DNA of 24,633 nt, from assembly GCA_964542475.1 (NCBI GenBank), contig CAZIUL010000062.1:1-24633 (forward strand), given 5' to 3'. A program made the position numbers and the translations under genes. A model generated the notes under the pieces. The model ran no database searches, was not told the DNA's origin, and saw only the letters and a program-made list of their open reading frames with translations. Source of the stretch: CAZIUL01 sp964542475. Its GTDB lineage: Bacteria; Planctomycetota; B15-G4; CAYZWU01. Below, in pieces: positions 15,926 through 22,436 of the stretch. The first letter of the stretch is position 1, and every line of letters starts with the position of its first letter.

Positions 15926-17443
15926 TCAGCGGTCAGCGCTCATGAAAGGAATAAACAAAAGCCGCAGATCATTCAAGCCTTCTGAATCGCCGCCAACGGA
16001 AAAAAGACCGTAGAGCAGGGTGTGTTTCCACCCCTTGTCGCGGCGGACGTGTCCGTTATATAGAACCGGAAAGCTGATCCGGGTCTCCATTTCATCGCTG
16101 TACATGGAAAACAGGTGAAACAGCGCGGTGTGGCGCGTGGCCCCGGAAGCTGTGTTGTTGCACCGGTAGAGGCTCCAGAATGGACCGAGCACCTCGTCCA
16201 CGGGTGAGACCAGGCTTTCCGTTCTGAGGGGCAGAGGAGAGAGAAGGGAAAACTCCCCGGTTCCGTCCTTTTTCGAAGCGTTGTGAAACAGGGGCCAGAA
16301 CTGGAAGTACGAGTCCTCTCCCTCGTCGTAGGTGTACTCCCTGGTGCTTTGGTGGATGAACGGTACGAAAAAAAAGTCCGACTTGGTCCACTCGTCGCGC
16401 TCCTCTTTTCTTGACCAGAAAAAGGGGATCAGGTACGCCTTGGATTGGAAGCCATCCTTCTCGAAGCTTGAGTAGTATGAGTAGAAGGGAAAGACCCTTA
16501 TCCGCTCGAACTCCCGGTTTTTTTCAATGTGCACCAGGGGCCAGGGGAGATCGTAGATGTAATAATCCTGTTCATCCAGGTTGGGATGATATTCATCTCC
16601 GTTTTTCCACAAGTCCGGAGTCTCCGATCCCGCCTGGATAAGCGGACCCATGAAGAGAAACGGCCCGATCAGCCCGAGATGATAACGGTTGTCGGATTTT
16701 TCGTACGAATAGAGCGGCCAGAAGCCGTGAAGCGTGGACGGATGCTTGGTGTCGAGGTGGTTTTTCTGATACCCGAAAAAGGGCCAGAGGACCGAGTATC
16801 TCTTATACTTCCCCTCACGTATGTCTCGCATGTAAAACGGCAGAATCCGGAACGAATCGTCCCGCACACCGCCCGTTGTCCACGAGAAAAGGAGGAGGAT
16901 CGTTTTTGCGGTGCACTCCGTTGTGGCTTTTCGGGTAATGCTCTGGTACAGGGGCCAGAGGATGAAATCGAACGTGTCGAACACCACGAAGTTCCTGATG
17001 CGCCCCCCAACGGGAAAGAAGGCGAAGTAGTCCTCTCCGTTGTGCGAGCTGCCGCCGAAAAACAGCGGAAAGAGGATCCAATCCATGTCTTCCCCGCCCT
17101 CCGGGTTCGTTGCGCTTGTGTACCAGTACAGGGGCCAAAAACGCAGCATGGTTCGCTCGCCGTTTCGCTTGTAGCGGCCCAGCGGGGGCAAAAAATCGCA
17201 GGAAGAGCTTGAACCGTCCTTGTCCGATCTGTAGGCGAAGAAAGGTCTCAACCCCCATCCGCTTGCGTCAGCCGAGCCTCGCGAAAAGAAAAAGGGGATG
17301 GCCGCCTCTTTTTCCTCAGATCCATCCATTTCGTGAACCGCAGACCGGTACAACGGATTGAAGTCGCTTCCAGAGTCGCTGAAGAGGCAGCCGGTCAAGG
17401 TTGTTGATATTGCAAGCAGCAGCATCGAAAGTCTGGTTTTCAC
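15926..17443 (-). CDS. FWPLY-repeat lipoprotein of unknown function, first gene of the MCE operon
   Basis: I do not recognise a named family. From GTG 17443 the protein is 505 residues and begins with a clean lipoprotein signal (MKTRLSMLLLAIS, lipobox LTGC, C19). A TTG at 17476 in the same frame would add 11 polar residues and has no ribosome site. Residue +2 is Leu, so outer-membrane sorting is expected. The rest is full of short aromatic strands built on [FIV]-x-[WF]-P-[LF]-[YF]: FWPLY, LFPLF, LWPLY, LPFY, LWPFF, FWPLY, FPFY, IPFFW, VPF, FWPLF and so on. There are about 17, spaced 20-40 residues, with charged or Gly/Ser linkers. This suggests a repeated beta-hairpin sheet or barrel. Operon position ahead of mlaE-mlaF-mlaD suggests an outer-membrane partner for lipid transport (inference). 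Confidence 0.8.
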   Translation of the reverse strand: MKTRLSMLLLAISTTLTGCLFSDSGSDFNPLYRSAVHEMDGSEEKEAAIPFFFSRGSADASGWGLRPFFAYRSDKDGSSSSCDFLPPLGRYKRNGERTMLRFWPLYWYTSATNPEGGEDMDWILFPLFFGGSSHNGEDYFAFFPVGGRIRNFVVFDTFDFILWPLYQSITRKATTECTAKTILLLFSWTTGGVRDDSFRILPFYMRDIREGKYKRYSVLWPFFGYQKNHLDTKHPSTLHGFWPLYSYEKSDNRYHLGLIGPFLFMGPLIQAGSETPDLWKNGDEYHPNLDEQDYYIYDLPWPLVHIEKNREFERIRVFPFYSYYSSFEKDGFQSKAYLIPFFWSRKEERDEWTKSDFFFVPFIHQSTREYTYDEGEDSYFQFWPLFHNASKKDGTGEFSLLSPLPLRTESLVSPVDEVLGPFWSLYRCNNTASGATRHTALFHLFSMYSDEMETRISFPVLYNGHVRRDKGWKHTLLYGLFSVGGDSEGLNDLRLLFIPFMSADR

Positions 17444-17518
17444 TGGAGCATCCCGAAGAGTTTTTTGGGTCTTCAATAAATACGATAAGCAACAGCCTTT
17501 AAAAAATCAAACCAAGGA

Positions 17519-17527
17519 TGGTATAAA
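17519..17527 (+). promoter_or_regulatory. Extended -10 promoter for the TPR lipoprotein gene
   Basis: TGGTATAAA matches the extended -10 pattern TGnTATAAT at all but the last base. It lies 29 bases before the ATG at 17557, giving a short leader that carries the AGGAGG ribosome site (17544-17549). No good -35 box is seen, as allowed for extended -10 promoters. The gap also has to hold the promoter for the divergent MCE operon, for which no clear boxes were found. Confidence 0.45.
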
Positions 17528-17556
17528 TTAAACAAAGTAATATAGGAGGCCGGCAA

Positions 17557-18630
17557 ATGCAAACTCGGAGCTATTACAAAAGCCCCACCCCCCAACCGTA
17601 CAGCCTGACACGGATTATACGCCTGCTTGCTCCGCTTTTTCCAGCCATGCTCTTTGTTTTCGCGGGGTGCTTTCTTTTTTCTTCCGGAAGGGGAGTTCAC
17701 CCGAGCGAGAAGCTGGATGAACGGGGGGCGGAGATGTTTGATCAGGCCGGGAAGCATATCCGCATGGGGCGTTTCACTGAAGCCGAATCGATGTTGATGA
17801 GGATAGCGGGCGAGTATCCGGCTTTTTTTCGGGCCAGGCGCGAGCTGCAGGAGATGGTTGTGCGCGAGAAAGGCCTTGTGGCCGCGCTGGAAGCGGCGCG
17901 GATCAGCGCAGGGAAAGAGCGCACTCCAATGACCTTGACCCTCCTGGCCAGGCTTGTGGATGATCCGGACGAGGCGCTCGCGCTTTTGGATGAGGCGCTC
18001 GTTCTGGATGACGGTTATGTGTGGGCCCGGTACGGAGCAGCGTTTTTGCTGTTGAAGCACAGGAGGGTTAATGAATACGAAACAGCGCGCAGGCATCTCG
18101 AGAACGTTTTGTCCAATGCACCCTCTTTTCGAGGGGCAAGACGGCTGCTGATCGAAAGCCTGCACAGGCTTGGGGATGGACACGAAGAGGCCAGGCAGTT
18201 AAAGCTTTACCTGGAAGATATTCCTTCTGATGCTGACATGTTATCATACGCGGACATGAGATTTGCTTATGCTGATCTTTTGTGCCGGAAGCTGGGGGAT
18301 ACCGATAAAGCACTCGAACAGCTGGACAAGGTTCTGGATGTGGAACCGGACAGGGTCGACGCGCTTCTTTTGAAGGGTGTCGTTTTAACACAAGCAGGGC
18401 GCTACACAGAGGCTGAGAATGTTTATCTCGGGCTGTCGGAGGATCATCCTTATTCTTTGTTCAACCTGGGATTGTTGAACATGAACCATCTTGACGCTCC
18501 GGGGAGAGCCAAGAGGTACTTCGATGAATACCTGGACTATTCGGGGGAGAACGCGGAAGACAGGAGTTTTCTTGATCAGAAGATCCTTGTGCCCACCTAT
18601 CTCGATAACCTCGAAAGGGAGCGGCTGTGA
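17557..18630 (+). CDS. TPR-repeat lipoprotein
   Basis: The 357-residue protein has a long basic N-terminus and a signal peptide ending FVFAGC with C38 the likely lipidated residue. Tetratricopeptide-type helix pairs follow, for example AEMFDQAGKHIRMGRFTEAE, DKALEQLDKVLDVEPDRVDA and LLLKGVVLTQAGRYTEAENV. TPR lipoproteins serve as scaffolds in envelope protein complexes; the partner is unknown. AGGAGG at 17544-17549 sits 7 bases before ATG 17557, one of the strongest ribosome sites in the window. It is transcribed divergently from the FWPLY lipoprotein operon and its stop overlaps the GTG of dtd by 4 bases. Confidence 0.88.
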   Translation: MQTRSYYKSPTPQPYSLTRIIRLLAPLFPAMLFVFAGCFLFSSGRGVHPSEKLDERGAEMFDQAGKHIRMGRFTEAESMLMRIAGEYPAFFRARRELQEMVVREKGLVAALEAARISAGKERTPMTLTLLARLVDDPDEALALLDEALVLDDGYVWARYGAAFLLLKHRRVNEYETARRHLENVLSNAPSFRGARRLLIESLHRLGDGHEEARQLKLYLEDIPSDADMLSYADMRFAYADLLCRKLGDTDKALEQLDKVLDVEPDRVDALLLKGVVLTQAGRYTEAENVYLGLSEDHPYSLFNLGLLNMNHLDAPGRAKRYFDEYLDYSGENAEDRSFLDQKILVPTYLDNLERERL

Positions 18631-19076
18631 AAGCGGTGATTCAGCGCGTGAGTTCCGCATCCGTCACGGTTTCAGGTCGTGAAGAAGCAGCGATCGGGCA
18701 GGGGCTGCTGGTGCTTGTGGGGGTTGAAAAGGGTGACACCGGGAAAGAGGCCGTGTATCTCGCGCGCAAAATCGTTTCCTTGCGCATATTCGGGGATCGG
18801 GCCGGCAAGATGAACCTTGCGGTTGATGACCCTTCAGTGAAAGGAGAGGTGCTTGCCGTTTCCCAGTTTACCTTGGCCGGGGATGTAAGAAAGGGGAGGC
18901 GTCCTTCCTTTGACAGGGCGGAGGATCCGAAAAAGGCTGAAGCACTCTTCAGTGAGTTCGTTTTGGCTATACGTGAGAAGTCGATACCTGTCAAGACCGG
19001 GGTGTTCGGCGCCATGATGGAGATAGCCCTGGTGAATGACGGACCCGTGACGTTTGTTGCGGATTCTATTACATGA
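18627..19076 (+). CDS. dtd: D-aminoacyl-tRNA deacylase
   Basis: The 149-residue protein has full family length and both active-site motifs: S79-Q80-F81-T82 followed by LAGDVRKGRRPSF, and N137-D138-G139-P140-V141-T142. MKAVIQRVSSASVTV is the standard N-terminus. The enzyme frees D-amino acids (and glycine mischarged on tRNA-Ala) from tRNA in the cytoplasm, guarding translation. The start is GTG 18627 within GTGA shared with the preceding stop; GGGAG lies 5 bases upstream. The coupling to a TPR lipoprotein looks fortuitous and not functional. An intrinsic terminator follows. Confidence 0.96.
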   Translation: MKAVIQRVSSASVTVSGREEAAIGQGLLVLVGVEKGDTGKEAVYLARKIVSLRIFGDRAGKMNLAVDDPSVKGEVLAVSQFTLAGDVRKGRRPSFDRAEDPKKAEALFSEFVLAIREKSIPVKTGVFGAMMEIALVNDGPVTFVADSIT

Positions 19077-19085
19077 GCACCGGAT

Positions 19086-19119
19086 GGCAACCACACACCT
19101 GTTGCCGCCTTTTTCTTTT
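19086..19119 (+). terminator. Rho-independent terminator after dtd
   Basis: GGCAAC (19086-19091) pairs with GTTGCC (19101-19106) around a 9-base loop, followed by GC and then CTTTTTCTTTT. The stem and T-run lie just after the dtd stop and before the convergent kinase gene, ending the TPR-dtd transcript. Confidence 0.75.
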
Positions 19120-19135
19120 CCCTGAACACCGAACA

Positions 19136-19933
19136 CTATCCACTTGCGTACGAAGCCCGCGATAACATATTCCGAACCAGGTGTTTAGCCTCAGTTCCCG
19201 GGTTGGCGGATCCCATGTATGCGTGGATACACCTCAGCCTGTCGACCCGGCTCAGGAAAAGGCGAAGATCGCCGTCGAGGTCAGCAAGATCCCTAACAAA
19301 TGGAGCACCGGTTCCCGGCGCGCTTTTTCCGCCTCTGCCTGCCGAAGAATCGATCTTGGAGAACAGCCATTTTTCCCCGTTTTCATGGATGAGAATGTTC
19401 CTGCTGAAAAGATCCTTGTCTCTGTACCCGCGCGTGTGAAGAGCAAATACCCATCTACCCATGGAGCACAGAAAGCTGCGGCGTTGAGCAGGGTTCATGC
19501 TTTTGAACCTTGTTGATTTTATGAAATCAAACAGGGAAACGGTTCCGGGGATGAACTCGGTCAGGATGAATGCCCTTGAAAGAAGGCGTGCAAACCTCTC
19601 CTCTCCGTAGGCTAGGGGAGCGACCCTGGACAGCCCTTTTTCCACGAGCAGACGGAGGTTTATGAACTCCGAGCAAGCCCTTGATCTTCCGAGGAAGGTG
19701 TTTCTGAAGAACCCTTTGAGTTTTCCATTCAGGCCCGGGTACCAGTATCTTTTTCGACAGGCAACAGCATTATCCGCTTGATGCCCGGTTAAAGGGAGAT
19801 TGACCAGGGAGACATCGGAAGTACGACCGGCAGCCAGGATTGAGGACGCGTCAAGGTTCCAGATCGAGTCAAAAGACAGCGTTTCCTCTTCCGGGAAATG
19901 CGCGTTTTTCCGGTGGAACCTGATATTTTTCAC
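19136..19933 (-). CDS. WaaP/KdoK-like lipopolysaccharide kinase family protein
   Basis: The 265-residue protein has a compact protein-kinase-like fold: K61 (CRKRYW) as the probable ATP-binding Lys, E89 (CSEFINLRLL) as its partner, hinge LTEFIPGTVSLFDF, catalytic loop LHTRGYRDKDLFSRNIL with D174 and N179, and D195 (SKIDSS) in place of DFG. This pattern matches the Kdo/heptose kinase family that phosphorylates the inner core of lipopolysaccharide. The usual His before the catalytic Asp (HxDL) is changed to RDKDL. The start is GTG 19933 with GGGAG about 9 bases upstream. It stands alone, convergent with dtd. Substrate is not certain; a small-molecule or other envelope target is possible. Confidence 0.8.
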   Translation of the reverse strand: MKNIRFHRKNAHFPEEETLSFDSIWNLDASSILAAGRTSDVSLVNLPLTGHQADNAVACRKRYWYPGLNGKLKGFFRNTFLGRSRACSEFINLRLLVEKGLSRVAPLAYGEERFARLLSRAFILTEFIPGTVSLFDFIKSTRFKSMNPAQRRSFLCSMGRWVFALHTRGYRDKDLFSRNILIHENGEKWLFSKIDSSAGRGGKSAPGTGAPFVRDLADLDGDLRLFLSRVDRLRCIHAYMGSANPGTEAKHLVRNMLSRASYASG

Positions 19934-20104
19934 TTATCCGCGCTCCCACGAATTCCGGGTTTTTCCCGCGATGAAAAACAGATCTTAAGCAAAATGTTTA
20001 CAGGCGATGCTCCGTTTCTTGGCCATTTCTTTCCGCACCGCAAATATGCTGAAAAGCGATTGATGTTGTAATGTGTTAATACTGCGCTTGTTGTGAGCCG
20101 TACG

Positions 20105-20129
20105 CCAGTGTCTTTCCCCGGGGCACTGG
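20105..20129. promoter_or_regulatory. Inverted repeat upstream of the HU promoter, possible operator
   Basis: CCAGTG (20105-20110) and CACTGG (20124-20129) are perfect complements with a 13-base spacer that includes the palindrome CCCCGGGG. It ends 25 bases before the -35 box, a place where activators bind. It could also be an RNA hairpin on a transcript from upstream; no T-run follows, so it is not a classic terminator. Confidence 0.35.
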
Positions 20130-20153
20130 ATGACTATCTACACAAATTCTTTC

Positions 20154-20181
20154 TTGACAGGTTGTTAATCTTAAATATACT
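20154..20181 (+). promoter_or_regulatory. Near-consensus sigma70 promoter for the HU-like gene
   Basis: The -35 box TTGACA (20154-20159) is perfect and the -10 box TATACT (20176-20181) differs from TATAAT at one base, with a 16-base spacer. Transcription would start near 20188, leaving about 150 bases of untranslated leader before the ATG at 20340. This is the best promoter in the window and suits an abundant nucleoid protein. Confidence 0.7.
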
Positions 20182-20339
20182 CCGTCCGATAACTACTATA
20201 GATATAATATTAATAATCAAAAGGCTTAATGATAAAATCTTTCATCAGGAGCTTGAACTTCGCTTCGTGTAGCTGTTATATATTCTGGCGCTTCACTTGT
20301 GTTTTTCGATATCAAGAAATTATCAGGAAAGGAATCTGA

Positions 20340-20720
20340 ATGGCCACAATAACCAAAAAGGAGCTCGTTAACCGTATTGCTGAACGTACTGGGCAGACCA
20401 AGGTTATCACAAAGGAAATCATTCAGCTTTTTCTTGATGAAATCATCAACGAGCTTTCTATGGGTAACAGGCTTGAGTTTAGGGAGTTCGGGGTATTCGA
20501 GGTGAAACCCAGAAAAGCGCGTCGTGCCCAGAACCCAAGGACACTGGAAAAGGTCCACGTTCCTCCCAAGAAGGTCGTGAAGTTCAAGGTCGGCCGGATT
20601 ATGAGGGAAAGAGTCGGATCCCTGGATCCATCGTCCCAAAGCGAGGATGGAGAGGGAGTGTCGCAGCCGCAACCTGAACAACGGCCGGATATTCCGCCTT
20701 CTCCACCGCTTTCTGAATGA
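20340..20720 (+). CDS. HU/IHF-family DNA-binding protein with extended C-terminal tail
   Basis: The 126-residue protein has the HU/IHF core in residues 1-92: TKKELVNRIAERTG, dimer helices, LEFREFGVFEVKPRKARRAQNPRT (beta-arm base with the NPRT motif), then VPPKKVVKFKVGR. HU proteins bend and compact DNA as dimers. The normal length is about 90-100 residues; here about 30 extra residues rich in Pro, Ser, Gln and acidic residues follow (SSQSEDGEGVSQPQPEQ...). AGGAAAGGA sits 6 bases before ATG 20340. The gene stands alone behind a strong promoter. Whether it is HU-like or an IHF subunit cannot be told from the sequence alone. Confidence 0.92.
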   Translation: MATITKKELVNRIAERTGQTKVITKEIIQLFLDEIINELSMGNRLEFREFGVFEVKPRKARRAQNPRTLEKVHVPPKKVVKFKVGRIMRERVGSLDPSSQSEDGEGVSQPQPEQRPDIPPSPPLSE

Positions 20721-20873
20721 GACCGGACGAATCGATTTTGTAGTTCAAGGTTGTGGATGCCTCATGAACACGAGCCGCCAACCGCGGTTAAAAAGTATCA
20801 GCAGTACAAAGACAACCGGAATCCTGAACCTCTGAACCGCGCTTCAACAAGGTATGACACTTCCTAGTGAATC

Positions 20874-22238
20874 TTAATGAAGCAGATCGAACTTTGTAAT
20901 TATCCCGAAGTTCGACTCGCCCAACCTCACCATAACAGCATAGTTGCCGGAAGCCAGTAGCGCCGAAATCCTCTCAACGCTGGTAGATAGTTCTACAACA
21001 GGCAGCGGTTCATCCATGATTTCCCGGGCATTGATCTGATCCAGACTTTTTTTGTTTATCATCAGATCAATGATCGGCCCTTCGGTGACTATACCAACGA
21101 CATCCGAGCCTTCCACTACCGGAAGCTGTGATATCTCGTGCTGCCGCATGATCTTCATGGCCTTTTCCGAGGTTGTTTCCGGTACGATGCTTAGGCAGTA
21201 GTCCATGGGGTGTTTTTTCTTCATCAGGATCTCAAAGGCGGTATTGGAAATGTCCTCTTCGAGAAACTGATTTTCAGCCATCCATAGATCGTTGTAAACT
21301 TTGCTGAGGTAACGATCGCCGGATTCGCAGAGCAGCGCAACGAGGATCTTGCCGGATTCCATGCACTCGGCTTCCTTGATCGCGGCCCAAACAACACCTC
21401 CTCCTGATCCACCTGAGAGGATCCCTTCTTTCTTGCAGAGAAGCCTGGCAGTGTTGAAGCAGTCCCTGTCCGTAACCGTGTAGATCTTGTCGATAACATC
21501 GAAATCGAGGGTTGTTGGGAAGATGTCTCTTCCGATTTCCTCAACATGGTAGAACTTGGAGTTGTTGACGGCATGGGTTCTGAAAAAACTCGAATAGGGC
21601 GACCCTTCGGGATCAACCCCGATGATTTTGATGTTCTCGTTCTGTTCTTTCAGGTATCTGCCCACGCCGGTTATGGTGCCGCCGGATCCCAGGCCGACCA
21701 TGAACGAGTCGATCCTTCCTTCGGTCTGTTCCCAAATTTCAGGTCCGGTGGAATCGTAATGCGTGGTTGGATTGTTTTCGTTGAAGCAGTGGTTGATGAA
21801 CAAGGAGTTTGGAATTTCAGATGCGAGCCTCTTTGCCACGGAGATATACGAACGCGCATCGGTTGGCGCGAGCGCGGAAGGCGTGACTATGACCTTGGCC
21901 CCGAACGCCTTGAGCATGGCGATCTTCTCGCCGCTGGTTTTGTCCGGGATCGTCGCAATGACCCTGTAACCCATGACCGCTCCGCACATGGCTAGGCTGA
22001 TACCCGTGTTCCCATTGGTGGCCTCGATAATGGTGGAGCCGTTTTTAAGCAGTCCCTTTTCCTCCGCTCGGCGGATCATTTCCGAGGCGATACGGTCGTT
22101 TCCCGCGCCGCTCGGGTTCATGTTTTCGAGTTTGAGGCATACCGTTGCCTTGATATGGGTTGTCAGGTTGTTGAGACGAACGATAGGGGTGGATCCGGCT
22201 GTTTCCAGCACATTGTCTGCGACACCTTTTAGCTTCAT
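20874..22238 (-). CDS. Cystathionine beta-synthase-like PLP-fold protein with two CBS domains, lacking the PLP lysine
   Basis: The 454-residue protein aligns end to end with bacterial cystathionine beta-synthases. It has a cysteine-synthase-type fold (1-320), then two CBS domains (about 340-395: DYCLSIVPETTSEKAMKIM; about 400-454: INAREIMDEPLPVVELSTS). Substrate loop EATNGNTGIS (72-81; usually SGNTG), phosphate loop GLGSGGTITGVGRY and GGSGGG are kept. The lysine that forms the Schiff base with PLP in xGGSVKDR is replaced by Asn47 in NPSGAGNDR. If PLP enzymes of this fold need that Lys, this protein should not catalyse beta-replacement and may be regulatory or use an altered mechanism (inference). 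ATG 22238 has GAGG 5 bases upstream. Confidence 0.88.
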   Translation of the reverse strand: MKLKGVADNVLETAGSTPIVRLNNLTTHIKATVCLKLENMNPSGAGNDRIASEMIRRAEEKGLLKNGSTIIEATNGNTGISLAMCGAVMGYRVIATIPDKTSGEKIAMLKAFGAKVIVTPSALAPTDARSYISVAKRLASEIPNSLFINHCFNENNPTTHYDSTGPEIWEQTEGRIDSFMVGLGSGGTITGVGRYLKEQNENIKIIGVDPEGSPYSSFFRTHAVNNSKFYHVEEIGRDIFPTTLDFDVIDKIYTVTDRDCFNTARLLCKKEGILSGGSGGGVVWAAIKEAECMESGKILVALLCESGDRYLSKVYNDLWMAENQFLEEDISNTAFEILMKKKHPMDYCLSIVPETTSEKAMKIMRQHEISQLPVVEGSDVVGIVTEGPIIDLMINKKSLDQINAREIMDEPLPVVELSTSVERISALLASGNYAVMVRLGESNFGIITKFDLLH

Positions 22239-22436
22239 GATGGCCTCGTGATAAGATCGAATTTTTTGTGTATCCGGCGTTTATTTGTCCGAAAGCGCAA
22301 GTGTAGCACTTAGGTTCCAATATTACCTTTACAGCTGTGGATGCGTCACGGTAATTTCATATTTTTATGGCAGCCGTTAAAATGCTGCGCCGGTTCAATT
22401 GACCATCCGTTTTGTAACATACAGGATTTGACAGGA

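Larger units (their letters stand above)
19934..20339. other. Long intergenic region upstream of the HU-like gene
   Basis: These 406 bases hold no convincing gene on either strand. They contain the start region of the minus-strand kinase, an inverted repeat (20105-20129), a strong sigma70-type promoter (20154-20181), a second TATAAT (20203-20208) with no matching -35 box, and a leader of about 150 bases rich in A and T before the HU ribosome site. No tRNA or recognisable riboswitch was seen. Confidence 0.6.

Noticed and set aside
20778..20787. AACCGCGGTT palindrome followed by AAAAAG after the HU gene
   Set aside because: The 10-bp palindrome has no loop and no T-run on the HU strand, so it does not look like a terminator.
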